A stretch of 43,244 bases of DNA, from the NCBI GenBank assembly GCA_030680405.1, contig JAUXVT010000069.1, forward strand, positions 1 through 43,244, in the 5' to 3' direction. The notes beneath the pieces are model-generated. The model was not told the origin of the DNA, did not search any database, and worked only from the letters and a program-made list of their open reading frames with translations. The stretch is from Thiobacillus sp. GTDB taxonomy: Bacteria > Pseudomonadota > Gammaproteobacteria > Burkholderiales > Thiobacillaceae. Both the position numbers and the translations under genes were made by a program. Of this stretch, positions 33,388 through 42,990 are shown piece after piece; the stretch's first letter is position 1; each line of letters starts with the position of its first letter.

Positions 33388-33894
33388 TTATTCACCCCGT
33401 TCATACACCACAAAATCAAACCCCAGCGCATCGCCCTTCTCGCCCGTGTGCGACTCGCGCGAGACTTCCCTGAACGCGCTGCGGTCGTAGTCGGGGAACC
33501 AGGCGTCGCCCTCGGCTTCGATGTCCACTTCAGTCAGATAGAGGCGGTCGGCGAGCGGGATGGCCTGGGCGTAGAGATCGGCGCCGCCGATGAAGAAGAC
33601 TTCGTCGGCGTCCTTACATAGCGCGATCGCGGCGGGGATGGAGGCGGCGACCAGGCAGCCGTCCTTGCAATAGTCGGGGTTGCGAGTGATGACAATGTTG
33701 GTGCGTCCCGGCAACGGGCGGCCGAGCGATTCGAAGGTCTTGCGACCCATCAGGATGGGATGGTTGAGCGTCAGCGCCTTGAAGTGGGCGAGGTCTTCCG
33801 GCAGCCGCCAGGGTAAGCGGCTTTCGATGCCAATGACGCAGTTCTTGGCGAGCGCGGCGATGACGCTCACGCGCGGTTTCTTCGACACGCTCAT
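33388..33894 (-). CDS. folA: Dihydrofolate reductase
   Basis: A 168-residue NADPH-dependent dihydrofolate reductase regenerating tetrahydrofolate used up by ThyA. Motifs: [31 protein letters not shown] (acidic residue in the active site), [18 protein letters not shown], and [24 protein letters not shown]. The ATG at 33894 overlaps the thyA stop by 4 bases. Ordinary folA, not the divergent dihydromethanopterin reductase DmrA, judging by its thyA partner and canonical motifs. Confidence 0.93.
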   Translation of the reverse strand: MSVSKKPRVSVIAALAKNCVIGIESRLPWRLPEDLAHFKALTLNHPILMGRKTFESLGRPLPGRTNIVITRNPDYCKDGCLVAASIPAAIALCKDADEVFFIGGADLYAQAIPLADRLYLTEVDIEAEGDAWFPDYDRSAFREVSRESHTGEKGDALGFDFVVYERGE

Positions 33895-34685
33895 ACCGCC
33901 ACTGGGGCCTTGATTGCCGGGTGCGGGTCGTAGCCGCTCAACGTGAAGTCCTCGAAGCGGAACGCGAAGATGTCTTTCACGTCCGGATTCAGTGTCATGG
34001 TCGGCAGCGGGCGCGGCTCGCGGGAAAGCTGCTCGCGCGTCTGTTCGAGGTGGTTGAGGTACAGATGGGCGTCGCCTAGGGTGTGGACGAAGTCGCCCGG
34101 CTTGAGTCCGGTGACCTGCGCCATCATCAGCGTGAGCAGCGCATACGATGCAATATTGAACGGCACGCCGAGGAAGATGTCGGCGCTGCGCTGATACAGC
34201 TGGCAGCTCAGTTTGCCGTCGGCGACGTAAAACTGGAAGAAGGCGTGGCACGGCGCCAGCGCCATCTTGTCGAGGTCGGCGACGTTCCATGCCGAGACGA
34301 TGATGCGGCGCGAGTCGGGGTTGGTCTTGAGCGTCTTCACCACTTCGCTGATCTGGTCGATGGTGCCGCCGTCCGGCTTCGGCCAGCTGCGCCACTGGTG
34401 GCCGTACACCGGGCCGAGGTTGCCGTTCTCGTCGGCCCATTCGTCCCAGATCGAGACGCCGTTTTCCTTCAGATACTTGATGTTGGTGTCGCCCTGCAGG
34501 AACCACAGGAGTTCGTGGAGGATGGAACGCAGGTGGCATTTCTTGGTGGTGACGAGCGGGAAGCCTTCGGCGAGGTTGTAGCGCATCTGCCAGCCGAACA
34601 CCGACAGAGTGCCGGTGCCGGTGCGGTCGTCTTTTTTCGTGCCGTGTTTGAGCACGTGGCGCATCAAATCGAGGTAGGGTTTCAT
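33891..34685 (-). CDS. thyA: Thymidylate synthase
   Basis: A 264-residue thymidylate synthase methylating dUMP with methylene-tetrahydrofolate. The catalytic cysteine is in [34 protein letters not shown] is the dUMP-binding block, and the C-terminus ends in KAPVAV as usual. It is paired with folA through a 4-base overlap, since each turnover makes dihydrofolate. Length is that of the E. coli enzyme. Confidence 0.96.
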   Translation of the reverse strand: MKPYLDLMRHVLKHGTKKDDRTGTGTLSVFGWQMRYNLAEGFPLVTTKKCHLRSILHELLWFLQGDTNIKYLKENGVSIWDEWADENGNLGPVYGHQWRSWPKPDGGTIDQISEVVKTLKTNPDSRRIIVSAWNVADLDKMALAPCHAFFQFYVADGKLSCQLYQRSADIFLGVPFNIASYALLTLMMAQVTGLKPGDFVHTLGDAHLYLNHLEQTREQLSREPRPLPTMTLNPDVKDIFAFRFEDFTLSGYDPHPAIKAPVAV

Positions 34686-34697
34686 CGTGAAGTGAAT

Positions 34698-35537
34698 TTA
34701 GGGTTTTGCGGGTGCGGCCTGGATCGACTCATTATCGTTGAATGCGGGTTCGCTCTGAACGCCGTCGAAAAATCCCGCGAGCCGGCTGGCGGGCGCCTGG
34801 CCGTATAGATTCCAGAAGGCGATTTCAAAGTCGGTGTTGTCCTGCACGGCCAGAACCAGTTCACGAAAACGCGCTTCGTCATGCGCCTTCAGCCAGCCGA
34901 CCAGCAGCATGGACTGACGGTAGAACTCGTAGATGTTGAGCTGTGACGCATTGGCGCGGTGGCGTTTGCCGGGGGTGTCGCGCGCGCCGAGGTTGACCCG
35001 CTTGCCGGCGCGGATCGCCTCGAACACCTTGGCGTCGGTCGTGTAGTCGGCGCCGCCGCCGTCGGCGGTAAGCGAGGCCCAGCCTTCGTGGAACCACACC
35101 GGCAGAGTGCTGTGATAGTGGCCGATGCGCTGGCCCAGATGCAGGTGCGCCAGTTCGTGTATCAGCAGTGCGGGCAGCCGGTGTTTTTCGCGGCCGTCGA
35201 GATTGGGTGAGAGAATCAGGCGGTTGTCCGGCACCACTGCGGCCGAGAGTTTTGGCGTCATCACATAACGCTTGAAACAGTCGTCGCTGCCACACACATA
35301 CACGCGCGGCGGGCGGGCAAACGGCAGGTAATGCGCCGCCTCGACCCGCGCGATGGCGGCCGGCAGCGCCTCGGCTACGCGCGCGCCGTAGGCTTCATGG
35401 CCGGGCTCGACCCAGATGCGCGCATCGCTTGCCAGCGGGACGAAGCTGTCGATCTGGCGCAGCGCGCGCGGGTCGCTCACGGTGAGCGCGCAGCCCGACA
35501 GCATCGCCAGCGCGGTGAAAGCGAGCCAGAATCTCAT
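34698..35537 (-). CDS. Lipoprotein zinc metallopeptidase (gluzincin-like)
   Basis: A 279-residue predicted lipoprotein, lipobox LSGC at residues 13-16. The zinc motif HELAHLHLG (HExxH) and a downstream glutamate in WFHEGWASL place it among peptidase-MA-like gluzincins. Substrate unknown; location should be outer membrane or periplasm. Start ATG 35537 overlaps the bpt stop by 4 bases. The upstream in-frame region belongs to bpt in another frame, so the longer reading is rejected. Confidence 0.78.
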   Translation of the reverse strand: MRFWLAFTALAMLSGCALTVSDPRALRQIDSFVPLASDARIWVEPGHEAYGARVAEALPAAIARVEAAHYLPFARPPRVYVCGSDDCFKRYVMTPKLSAAVVPDNRLILSPNLDGREKHRLPALLIHELAHLHLGQRIGHYHSTLPVWFHEGWASLTADGGGADYTTDAKVFEAIRAGKRVNLGARDTPGKRHRANASQLNIYEFYRQSMLLVGWLKAHDEARFRELVLAVQDNTDFEIAFWNLYGQAPASRLAGFFDGVQSEPAFNDNESIQAAPAKP

Positions 35538-36259
35538 GCCACGTTCAGCACCTGCCAGCGGCCGTCGACCAGACCCTCCAGCGGCGGGTACTGTTTCTTG
35601 TACGCCATCTTGCGGCTCTCGGCGATCCAGTAGCCCAGATAGAGATAGGGCAACTCCAGCCGCCGCGCCAGTTCGATCTGCCACAGCACGCCGTAGACGC
35701 CGAGGCTGTCCTGCTCGCGCGCGGGGTCGAAGAAGGTGTAGACTGCCGACAGGCCATCGTCGATCTGGTCGACCACCGAGACCATCACCAGGGAGTCGCC
35801 GTCGCGGAATTCGACCATCACGCTGTCGATGTTGGACGACAGCAGGAACTGCGTGTACTGGTCGGGACCATCGCGATCCATGCCGCCGCCGGCATGGCGG
35901 CTGCCGAGATAGCTGCGATACAGCGCGTAATGTTCTTCCTTGAAATCGAGCGGCAGAAAACGCGCACTGAGGTGCCGGTTGCGCTTGAGGCAGCGGCGCT
36001 GGGTGCGGTTGGGCACAAAGCCGGACACCTCGACCCGCACCGGCACGCAGGCGTGGCATTGCTCGCAGTGCGGGCGGTAGGTGAACTGGCCGCTGCGGCG
36101 GAATCCGGCACGGATCAGCGCGCTGTAGGCATCGGCATCGATCAGGTGGGTGGGCGTGGCGACCTGCGAGCGCGCCTGCCGACCCGGCAAATAGCTGCAG
36201 TCGTAATGCGCGGTCAGGTAAAACTGGATGCGCTGGAAGGGAGGGTCAGTCGGGTGCAT
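35534..36259 (-). CDS. bpt: Aspartate/glutamate leucyltransferase
   Basis: A 241-residue N-end-rule aminoacyl transferase of the ATE1/Bpt family, which adds Leu from Leu-tRNA to proteins with N-terminal Asp or Glu, marking them for ClpS/ClpAP. The cysteines of YDCSYLPGR and [13 protein letters not shown] and the block [16 protein letters not shown] are typical. It follows aat with a one-base TAATG overlap, joining the two transferases of the N-degron route. Confidence 0.92.
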   Translation of the reverse strand: MHPTDPPFQRIQFYLTAHYDCSYLPGRQARSQVATPTHLIDADAYSALIRAGFRRSGQFTYRPHCEQCHACVPVRVEVSGFVPNRTQRRCLKRNRHLSARFLPLDFKEEHYALYRSYLGSRHAGGGMDRDGPDQYTQFLLSSNIDSVMVEFRDGDSLVMVSVVDQIDDGLSAVYTFFDPAREQDSLGVYGVLWQIELARRLELPYLYLGYWIAESRKMAYKKQYPPLEGLVDGRWQVLNVA

Positions 36260-36945
36260 TAAAGGTTAAACGTCCAAGGTCCGGACCGATGCGGCAAGTT
36301 TACCAACTCCGCCAGCCGCGCTGCGAATGCCGCGCGCGGCATCGTGCGGGCGCCCAGGCTGGCCAGATGGGGGGTTTCCATCTGGCAGTCGATCAGCCCG
36401 AATTCCCACTGCTGCAACTGCCGGGCAAGCCGCACCAGCGCGATTTTGGACGCATCGGGTTCGCGGCTGAACATCGATTCGCCGTAGAACATGCGGCCGA
36501 TCGCCACCCCGTAGAGGCCGCCGACCAGCACGCCGTCGTGCCAGGTTTCCACCGAGTGTGCATAACCCGCATCGAACAGGCGGGTGTAGGCCGCCACCAT
36601 CACCGGGAAAATCCAGGTACCGGACTCGCCCTCGCGCGGCGCGGCGCAGGCGTGCATCACGTCGGCAAACGCGGTGTCGACGCGCAGCTCGAAGCCGGCG
36701 TTGCGGATGCGCTTGGCGAGCGAACGGGTGACGCGCACTTCGCCCGGCACCAGCACCATGCGCGGGTCGGGACTCCACCAGAGGATGGGTTCGCCGGGGT
36801 TGAACCAGGGAAAGATGCCGTGGCGATAGGCGTCCAGCAGACGTTCCACCGACAGATCGCCGCCCATCGCCAGCAGGCCATTGGGCTCGCGCAGCGCGGT
36901 CTCGACCGGCGGGAAGAATGTGGCTTTTTGGAGACGTCCGCTCAT
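36259..36945 (-). CDS. aat: Leucyl/phenylalanyl-tRNA-protein transferase
   Basis: A 228-residue Aat enzyme attaching Leu or Phe to proteins with N-terminal Arg or Lys. Motifs are [42 protein letters not shown]-like [19 protein letters not shown] and [11 protein letters not shown]. The ATG at 36945 begins [12 protein letters not shown]; an upstream in-frame ATG at 37008 would add an unusual basic leader and is rejected. Operon aat-bpt-peptidase. Confidence 0.93.
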   Translation of the reverse strand: MSGRLQKATFFPPVETALREPNGLLAMGGDLSVERLLDAYRHGIFPWFNPGEPILWWSPDPRMVLVPGEVRVTRSLAKRIRNAGFELRVDTAFADVMHACAAPREGESGTWIFPVMVAAYTRLFDAGYAHSVETWHDGVLVGGLYGVAIGRMFYGESMFSREPDASKIALVRLARQLQQWEFGLIDCQMETPHLASLGARTMPRAAFAARLAELVNLPHRSGPWTFNL

Positions 36946-37048
36946 GTCGTCATGGTAGCGGATTAATTTTTGCTTGCACCCTCCTTTTTTATTATTTATG
37001 ATATTCATATCTTTATTATATTTTTATCATTTTATAGGAGTCGTGAAC
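36946..37048 (+). promoter_or_regulatory. AT-rich divergent region, aat / ompW-like
   Basis: About 100 bases strongly rich in AT (36965-37035) in an otherwise GC-rich area, separating aat (-) and the outer-membrane gene (+). It must carry both promoters. The ribosome site TAGGAG (37034-37040) sits 8 bases before the ATG at 37049. No confident -35/-10 pair was fixed by eye. Confidence 0.45.
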
Positions 37049-37624
37049 ATGAAAAAGTCCCTGCTTGCCCTGGCCCTGATTGCTGCCCTTCCCTCATCCG
37101 CCATGGCCGAGAACTGGATGATGCGCGTGCGTGCCATCGATATCGCCCCGGACGTCAAATCCTCCAGCCTGCCCGGCCTCGACGTGTCCGACGAAGTGGT
37201 ACCGGAAGTCGATTTCACCTATTTCGTGACACCCAACATCGGCATGGAACTGATTCTGGCCACCGCGCGCCACGAAGTGACGCTGAACGGTGCCAGTCTC
37301 GGCAAATTGAATCATCTGCCTCCCACGCTGACCGTGCAGTACCACTTCAACCCCACGCCTTCGATCAAGCCCTATGTCGGTGCAGGCCTGAACTACACTC
37401 GCTTCTATAATGTCGATTTACCCGGCTTCAAGGTTGACAGCAACAGCGTTGGCGGCGCTTTGCAGGCGGGCGTAGACATTGCAGTCACCAAAAATGGTTA
37501 TATCAACCTCGACATCAAGAAAATCTGGATCGACACCACGGTCAAAACGGCTGCAGGTGCCAAGGTCACCGACCTGGACATCAACCCGGTGGTCTGGGGT
37601 ATCGGTTACGGTTTCCGTTTCTGA
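37049..37624 (+). CDS. OmpW-family outer membrane beta-barrel protein
   Basis: A 191-residue small porin-like protein. The signal peptide MKKSLLALALIAALPSSAMA is followed by ENWMMRVRAIDIAPD, the classic start of mature OmpW, and an eight-strand barrel pattern with PTLTVQYHFNPTPSIKPYVGAGLNYT and a C-terminal Phe (GIGYGFRF) for BAM insertion. OmpW proteins form narrow hydrophobic channels. Start ATG fixed by the signal peptide. Confidence 0.9.
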   Translation: MKKSLLALALIAALPSSAMAENWMMRVRAIDIAPDVKSSSLPGLDVSDEVVPEVDFTYFVTPNIGMELILATARHEVTLNGASLGKLNHLPPTLTVQYHFNPTPSIKPYVGAGLNYTRFYNVDLPGFKVDSNSVGGALQAGVDIAVTKNGYINLDIKKIWIDTTVKTAAGAKVTDLDINPVVWGIGYGFRF

Positions 37625-37711
37625 CAACAAACAATGTCTGACGCCGGCGGCCGATCCGGCCTCTCTCCCGGGCTTGCCGTGCTTTTATAGCGTCCTCCTG
37701 TGGGGCGATTC

Positions 37712-40207
37712 GTGAGTCACCCTCCTGGGCTCGCGAACGCCCCGTCTTTTTCGGGCTGCTTTCATTGCGGCCTGCCGGTGCCGGACGGCGCCCACTACCC
37801 CATCCAGTTCGAAGGCCAGACCAAACAGACCTGCTGCCGCGGCTGTCAGGCGGTGGCGCAGACCATCATCGACAGCGGCCAGGGCGCGTATTACACCCAC
37901 CGTACCGTGCTGCCGGCCACGCCGCGCGAGGCCGAGTCCGAACTAGCGCAACTGGGGCTGTACGACCTGCCGGAGATTCAGGAAAGCTTTGTGCGGGTGG
38001 AGGCGGAAAACATCCGCGAGGCCGCGCTGATCCTGGAAAACATCGTCTGCGCCGCGTGCATCTGGCTGAACGAGCGCCACATCGCTGGGCTTCCCGGCGT
38101 ACTGTCGGTGGAGATCAACTACGCCACCCGCCGCGCGCGGGTACGCTGGGACAACAGCCGCATCCAGCTGTCGGTGATCCTGAAGGCGGTGTCCGATATC
38201 GGCTACATCGCCCACCCCTTCGACCCCGGCCGCTCCGACGACATCTACAAGCGCGAGCGCAATACCGCGATCAAGCGGCTGGCGATCGCCGGGCTCGGCA
38301 TGATGCAGGTGATGATGTACGCGCTGCCGAGCTACACCGCCACCGACATGACCGCCGACATCCGGCTGCTGATGCGCTGGGCGAGCCTGGTCCTCACCAT
38401 CCCGGTGGTGGGGTATTCGGCGTGGCCGTTCTTCATCGGCGCCTGGCGCGACCTGAAACGACGCGCGTTGGGCATGGACGTGCCGGTGGCGCTGGGGGTG
38501 GGCACCGCCTTCGTCGCCAGCGTGGTCAGCACGTTTTCCGGGAACGGCGAGGTGTATTACGACTCGGTCACCATGTTCATCTTTCTGCTGCTGACCGGAC
38601 GCTTTCTCGAAATGAACGCGCGCCGCCGCGCCGGCGCCGCGGTGGAGGAACTGGTGAAGCTGATCCCCGCCGCCACCACGCGGCTGCCCAACTGGCCGGC
38701 GCGCGAAGAAGAACAGGTGCCGGTGGCGCGGCTGGCGGTGGGCGACCATGTGCTGGTGCGCCCGGGCGAGACGCTGCCCGCCGACGGCGTGGTGGTCGAA
38801 GGCGACAGTGCGGTGAGCGAAGCCATGCTGACCGGCGAATCGCTGCCGGTATCCAAAAGCGCGGATGCAAAAGTGGTCGGCGGCAGCCTCAACCAGGCGA
38901 GCCCGCTGGTGGTGCGGGTCGACAAGCTCGGCGCCGATACGCGGCTGGCCTCCATCGTGCGCCTCTTGGACCGCGCACAAAGCGAGAAGCCGCGCATCGG
39001 CCAGCTGGCCGACCGCGCCGCCGCCTGGTTCGTCGGCCTGCTGCTGGTGATTACCGTCGTAGTCGGCCTCGTCTGGTACGTCATCGATCCGTCGAAAGTG
39101 CTGTGGATCGTGGTGTCGATCCTGGTCGTCACCTGTCCCTGCGCGCTGGGCCTTGCCACCCCCGCCGCGCTCACCACCGCCACCGGGCGGCTCACGCGTT
39201 TGGGCCTGCTGACCACGCGCGGCCACGCGCTGGAAACGCTGGCGCGCGCCACCGACCTGGTGTTCGACAAGACCGGCACGCTCACCCACGGCCGCCTATC
39301 CGTGCGCCGCGTGGTGCCGCTGGGCGGGCGCAGTGCGGAAGACGTGAGCGCGATGGCGGCCGCACTCGAAGCGGGTTCCGAACATCCCATCGCGCGTGCC
39401 TTGGGAGAAGCCACATCAGCAAGCATCACCGCCAGCGACATTCGCAACACGCCGGGGCGTGGCGTTGAGGGCACGATCGCCGGTCACACGTATCGCCTGG
39501 GTTCGCCACGCTTTGCCGCAGCCAGCGAAACGCCTCCCGAATCCGGGGGCGGCGAAAGCTGGGTGGCCCTGGCCGATGAATCGGGATTGATCGCCTGGTT
39601 TGCGCTGGCCGACACGCCGCGCGCGGACGCCCCCGCTTCGCTCGCCTCGCTGCGGCAGCAGGGGCTGCGCCTGCACCTGGTATCGGGCGACGCCGAAGGC
39701 GCGGTAAGAACCACCGCGCTGCAACTCGGCATCGCCGACTGGCACGCCGGCGCGCTGCCGGAAGACAAGCTCGCCTACGTCAGGGCGCTGCAACAGGAAG
39801 GCCGCATCGTTGCCATGGTGGGCGACGGCATCAACGACGCCCCGGTGCTGGCCGGCGCGCAGGTGTCCATCGCCATGGGCGAAGGCGCCGACGTCGCGCA
39901 GGCCGCCGCCGACATGGTGATGCTCGGCAGCCGCCTCGCCACGCTGTCAGAGGGCGTGGCGCTCGCCCGCAAGACCCAACAGATCATCCGCCAGAACCTG
40001 GGCTGGGCACTCGGCTACAACCTCATCGCCATCCCCGCCGCCGCGCTGGGCTTTGTCACGCCGTGGCTTGCCGGCATCGGCATGTCGGCCAGCTCGCTGC
40101 TGGTGGTGCTGAACGCGCTGCGGCTGTCCGACTTCAAACAGCCCGCCGATGGCAGCAGCCTCAAGACGCAGGATTCAAGATTCAAGTCCCAAGAGGCAAG
40201 CCCCTGA
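37712..40207 (+). CDS. ccoI: Copper-translocating P1B-type ATPase, CcoI type
   Basis: An 831-residue heavy-metal ATPase. The N-terminus has a Cys-rich domain (CFHCGLP, CCRGCQ) followed by an HMA-like domain with CAACIW, the marks of CcoI/FixI ATPases that supply copper to cbb3 cytochrome oxidase. Further on are SEAMLTGESLP, the CPC membrane motif (VVTCPCALGLATPAAL), DKTGTLTHG with the phosphorylated Asp, SEHPIARA and GDGINDAP. GTG at 37712 is chosen; GTG at 37700 is equally open, as neither has a strong ribosome site. ccoS follows after one base. Confidence 0.9.
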   Translation: MSHPPGLANAPSFSGCFHCGLPVPDGAHYPIQFEGQTKQTCCRGCQAVAQTIIDSGQGAYYTHRTVLPATPREAESELAQLGLYDLPEIQESFVRVEAENIREAALILENIVCAACIWLNERHIAGLPGVLSVEINYATRRARVRWDNSRIQLSVILKAVSDIGYIAHPFDPGRSDDIYKRERNTAIKRLAIAGLGMMQVMMYALPSYTATDMTADIRLLMRWASLVLTIPVVGYSAWPFFIGAWRDLKRRALGMDVPVALGVGTAFVASVVSTFSGNGEVYYDSVTMFIFLLLTGRFLEMNARRRAGAAVEELVKLIPAATTRLPNWPAREEEQVPVARLAVGDHVLVRPGETLPADGVVVEGDSAVSEAMLTGESLPVSKSADAKVVGGSLNQASPLVVRVDKLGADTRLASIVRLLDRAQSEKPRIGQLADRAAAWFVGLLLVITVVVGLVWYVIDPSKVLWIVVSILVVTCPCALGLATPAALTTATGRLTRLGLLTTRGHALETLARATDLVFDKTGTLTHGRLSVRRVVPLGGRSAEDVSAMAAALEAGSEHPIARALGEATSASITASDIRNTPGRGVEGTIAGHTYRLGSPRFAAASETPPESGGGESWVALADESGLIAWFALADTPRADAPASLASLRQQGLRLHLVSGDAEGAVRTTALQLGIADWHAGALPEDKLAYVRALQQEGRIVAMVGDGINDAPVLAGAQVSIAMGEGADVAQAAADMVMLGSRLATLSEGVALARKTQQIIRQNLGWALGYNLIAIPAAALGFVTPWLAGIGMSASSLLVVLNALRLSDFKQPADGSSLKTQDSRFKSQEASP

Positions 40208-40208
40208 G

Positions 40209-40382
40209 ATGGACATCCTGATCCTGCTGATTCCGCTGAGTCTCGTCCTCGTTGGCGTCATCGCGTGGGTCATGCTGTGGGCCGCCAAAAGCGGGCAGTT
40301 CGACGACCTTGAAGGCCCGGCGCACAGCGTCATCATGGATGACGACAACCCGCCTAAATCCGACGATACCCCCGAGCCCTAA
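40209..40382 (+). CDS. ccoS: Cytochrome cbb3 oxidase maturation protein CcoS
   Basis: A 57-residue single-pass membrane protein: MDILILLIPLSLVLVGVIA, then FDDLEGPAHSVIMDDD, the family block, and an acidic tail. CcoS is needed for cofactor insertion into cbb3 oxidase. It starts one base after the ccoI stop. The ccoNOPQ genes themselves are not in the window. Confidence 0.92.
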   Translation: MDILILLIPLSLVLVGVIAWVMLWAAKSGQFDDLEGPAHSVIMDDDNPPKSDDTPEP

Positions 40383-40422
40383 AGGACCCACTACGCGCTG
40401 AAACGACGGTGATACGTCTTGG

Positions 40423-41025
40423 TCAGAAGTGATCCACCCACACCACCTCGTCCACAGGAAGTTGGCCTGCCCTTGGCCACGGCTCCCGAATCCGCTTGCC
40501 GAGGGCGACGAACATCGAAATGACATGCCCCTCGGGCAACTGGATCAATTTCGCGACTTTGTCGAAATCCGACAAATCCATTGGGCATGAGTCGTACCCC
40601 ATTTCCTTGGCGGCAAGCATCAATGTCTGGGCTGCCATGCCGCATGACCGCATCGCTTCATCACGCTGCGTTTGGGGCCGTCCACGGTAATACTCGCCAA
40701 TGGCGGCGACTACGCCCTCGCGGACGTCATCAGACGCATTGCGCCAATAACGATCGGGGTCCTTTTCCCACGCGTTGACGTCCGCACAAATGACCACCAA
40801 CAACGAAGCATCCGTAATTTGAGGCTGCATCCACGACACAGCACGAATGGCTTCGCGCAATTCCGGGTTTCGCACCAGAACGAATCGCCAGTGTTGGATG
40901 TTGAAAGCCGTCGGGGAAAGCAAAGCCAACGACATGAGTTCTTCAATTTCATGGTCGGTCATCTTGTGGCTGGCGTCGAATTGTTTAATCGCGCGCCTTG
41001 TTTCGATAGCGGTTCTTACATCCAT
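40423..41025 (-). CDS. Nitroreductase family flavoprotein
   Basis: A 200-residue FMN-dependent nitroreductase-like protein. It starts MDVRTAIETRRAIKQFD (the RRAIKQF phosphate-binding block), with LLSPTAFNIQHWRFVLV and the late GYDSCPMDLSDFD. GGAG lies 7 bases before the ATG at 41025; an in-frame ATG at 41109 would cover the operator. Divergently placed from an HxlR regulator, a common arrangement in which the regulator senses an electrophile and the reductase removes it. Confidence 0.88.
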   Translation of the reverse strand: MDVRTAIETRRAIKQFDASHKMTDHEIEELMSLALLSPTAFNIQHWRFVLVRNPELREAIRAVSWMQPQITDASLLVVICADVNAWEKDPDRYWRNASDDVREGVVAAIGEYYRGRPQTQRDEAMRSCGMAAQTLMLAAKEMGYDSCPMDLSDFDKVAKLIQLPEGHVISMFVALGKRIREPWPRAGQLPVDEVVWVDHF

Positions 41026-41089
41026 TCCGTACTCCTGGTTGGTGATATGGCCCGATGCCGGAAGCCATGCTATCGAAGGGATTCCATCT

Positions 41090-41124
41090 GTGTAAGTATG
41101 CACATTCATGTCATGTACTTACAC
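41090..41124. promoter_or_regulatory. Inverted repeat between nitroreductase and hxlR-type gene
   Basis: GTGTAAGTA (41090-41098) and TACTTACAC (41116-41124) are perfect 9-base arms with a 17-base spacer. The dyad lies midway in the divergent promoter region, as expected for the operator of the HxlR-family protein encoded to the right. Confidence 0.65.
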
Positions 41125-41147
41125 TTTGTATACCAAGGGGGATGTGG

Positions 41148-41501
41148 ATGCGTCATAAGCGTTACGACTGTGACTTTGGATGCCCGGTCGAGGCCTGCGT
41201 CGAAGTGATCGGTGGCAAATGGAAAGGCGTCATCCTGTTTCATCTGCTGGGTGGCACCAAGCGGTTCAATGAACTATCGCGACTGATGCCTGCGGTGACC
41301 CAAAGAATGCTGACCAGACAGCTGCGGGAACTGGAAACCGACCAGGTGGTGGCGCGCAAGGTCTATCCGGAAGTCCCGCCAAAAGTTGAATACTCGCTTA
41401 CAGAGTTCGGAAAAACGCTGGAGCCCGTGCTGAGAACGCTTCAAGGTTGGGGCGTAAACTACCTGGAACAGATCACCCAAATCAGAAAGGAACGCGCATA
41501 A
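41148..41501 (+). CDS. HxlR-family transcriptional regulator
   Basis: A 117-residue winged-helix regulator: CPVEACVEVIGGKWKGVILF near the N-terminus with the family Cys, then FNELSRLMPAVTQRMLTRQL (recognition helix) and VEYSLTEFGKTLEPVL. HxlR proteins often sense quinones, aldehydes or formaldehyde through that cysteine. ATG at 41148 is chosen because AAGGGGG lies 7 bases before it; ATG 41142 is too close. It probably represses the divergent nitroreductase through the dyad at 41090-41124. Confidence 0.87.
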   Translation: MRHKRYDCDFGCPVEACVEVIGGKWKGVILFHLLGGTKRFNELSRLMPAVTQRMLTRQLRELETDQVVARKVYPEVPPKVEYSLTEFGKTLEPVLRTLQGWGVNYLEQITQIRKERA

Positions 41502-41625
41502 CACGGCGCGCTTATGGGTTCGTAACGCGCCCACCAAATGGTGAGGGCTATCACAGGCAGAAAAACAGTGTTCCTGAAGCATCCCAAAGTGCAATGAGTG
41601 CTCAACTCCCGTTTCCTGGTTCAAT

Positions 41626-42249
41626 ATGAGCACACCCATCCTCTGGTATTTCGCCGACCCGATGTGTTCGTGGTGCTGGGGCTTCTCGCCGGTGATCGAG
41701 ACGCTGCGCGACGAATATCGCGAGCGCATGAAGATCGCGCTGGTTCTGGGCGGCCTGCGGCCGGGGGAAACCGCGCCGCTGACGGCAGCCGGGCGCGAGG
41801 ACATCCTGCATCACTGGCATCAGGTGCATGCCCGCACCGGCCAACCCTTTCGTTTCGAAAACGCGCTGCCGGAAGGCTTCGTGTACGACACCGAACCCGC
41901 CAGCCGCGCGGTGGTGACGCTGGGGGGGATCGATCCCGCGCTGATCTTCCCCCTGTTCAGGGCAATCCAAAGTGCGTTTTACGCCGAGGGACGCGACGTG
42001 ACGCAGCCCGGCGTGCTGGCTGACCTGGCAGCAGGACTCGGCGTCGATGCCGGCGCATTTCTGAGCGCGTTCGACAGCGACGCGACCCGCGCCAAAACGC
42101 AGGCGCATTTCCGGCAGACGCGCCAGGCCGGCGTGCACGGCTTTCCCACGCTGATCGTGCAGCAGGATGCGCAACTGCTCCCGGTCAGCAACGGCTGCCA
42201 GCCGCTGGACACGGTGCGCGCGGCGATCGACGCCTGTCTGGTGGCCTGA
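41626..42249 (+). CDS. DsbA-family thioredoxin-fold protein
   Basis: A 207-residue DsbA/FrnE-like protein without a signal peptide, so cytoplasmic. The redox motif is CSWC in ADPMCSWCWGFSP, near residue 14; the cis-Pro loop is GVHGFPTLIV near residue 170. Related proteins are found beside nitroreductase and HxlR genes. No clear ribosome site precedes the ATG; the 124 bases before it hold no recognisable gene. Confidence 0.8.
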   Translation: MSTPILWYFADPMCSWCWGFSPVIETLRDEYRERMKIALVLGGLRPGETAPLTAAGREDILHHWHQVHARTGQPFRFENALPEGFVYDTEPASRAVVTLGGIDPALIFPLFRAIQSAFYAEGRDVTQPGVLADLAAGLGVDAGAFLSAFDSDATRAKTQAHFRQTRQAGVHGFPTLIVQQDAQLLPVSNGCQPLDTVRAAIDACLVA

Positions 42250-42345
42250 TGCGTAACCGCGCCGCTCGGCAATTTTTTGATTGTGTTGGGCTGCCCGACG
42301 CCCGCCAGTAGAATCCCCCCACTCTTTCTATTTGGAGCCTTTCCG

Positions 42346-42990
42346 ATGACCCGCCTGCCCCTGTTTTCCACCACGCTGTTTTTCGGCGCGCTCATGCTCG
42401 GCATTTCCGGCTGCGGCGCCAACGAGCCCGGCACGCAGACCGTTTCCACCACGCCCGCCGCCGGGCAGCCGGCCAACCCGCGCGTGCTGATCGAAACCAG
42501 CAAGGGCAACATCACGGTGGAAGTATTCCCCGGACAGGCGCCGCAATCGGCCGGCAACTTCCTCAACTATGTGAAGACCGGGTTTTACGATGGCCTGGTG
42601 TTTCATCGCGTGATCCCCAACTTCATGATCCAGACCGGCGGCATGACGGCGGACATGGCGGAAAAGCCCAAGAACGCGCCGATCCGGAACGAGGCCGACA
42701 ACGGTCTGAAAAACCTGCGCGGCACCCTGGCGATGGCACGCACCGGCGACCCGCATTCGGCCAGCTCGCAGTTCTTCATCAACGTGAAGGACAACGCTTT
42801 CCTCAACCATCGCGGCAAAAGCTTCGAGGGCTGGGGCTACGCCGTGTTCGGCCAGGTGGTCGACGGCATGGACGTGGTCGACGCCATCGTCGCGGTGCCG
42901 CGCGGCAACCGCGGCCCGCACGGCGATGTGCCGCTCGAGCCCATCGTGATGAAGCGCGCCACCCTGCTGCCCGAGGCGACCCAGCCCTGA
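42346..42990 (+). CDS. Cyclophilin-type peptidyl-prolyl isomerase lipoprotein
   Basis: A 214-residue cyclophilin with lipobox LGISGC, so likely membrane-anchored in the periplasm. Domain marks: [22 protein letters not shown] in parts, FHRVI with the catalytic Arg, [18 protein letters not shown] and [11 protein letters not shown]. It resembles PpiA more than cytoplasmic PpiB because of its export signal. TGGAG precedes the ATG at 42346. A possible promoter TTGGGC-N17-TAGAAT lies at 42284-42312. Confidence 0.9.
   Translation: MTRLPLFSTTLFFGALMLGISGCGANEPGTQTVSTTPAAGQPANPRVLIETSKGNITVEVFPGQAPQSAGNFLNYVKTGFYDGLVFHRVIPNFMIQTGGMTADMAEKPKNAPIRNEADNGLKNLRGTLAMARTGDPHSASSQFFINVKDNAFLNHRGKSFEGWGYAVFGQVVDGMDVVDAIVAVPRGNRGPHGDVPLEPIVMKRATLLPEATQP

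Noticed and set aside
33388..33894. Dihydromethanopterin reductase (DmrA) instead of folA
   Set aside because: Canonical FolA motifs and 4-base overlap with thyA support ordinary dihydrofolate reductase.
37649..37661. Terminator after the ompW-like gene (GGCCG-ATC-CGGCC)
   Set aside because: The stem is only 5 bp with a 3-base loop, and the T run is about 15 bases away.
37943..39289. A 448-codon open frame on the minus strand opposite ccoI
   Set aside because: Antisense shadow with low-complexity His/Arg/Gln content; no recognisable domain and no ribosome site.
37765..39468. A 567-codon open frame on the plus strand inside ccoI
   Set aside because: It is a GC-rich shadow of ccoI in another frame; it is full of Arg/Gly/Ala runs and has no family motifs, while ccoI has every P-type ATPase motif.
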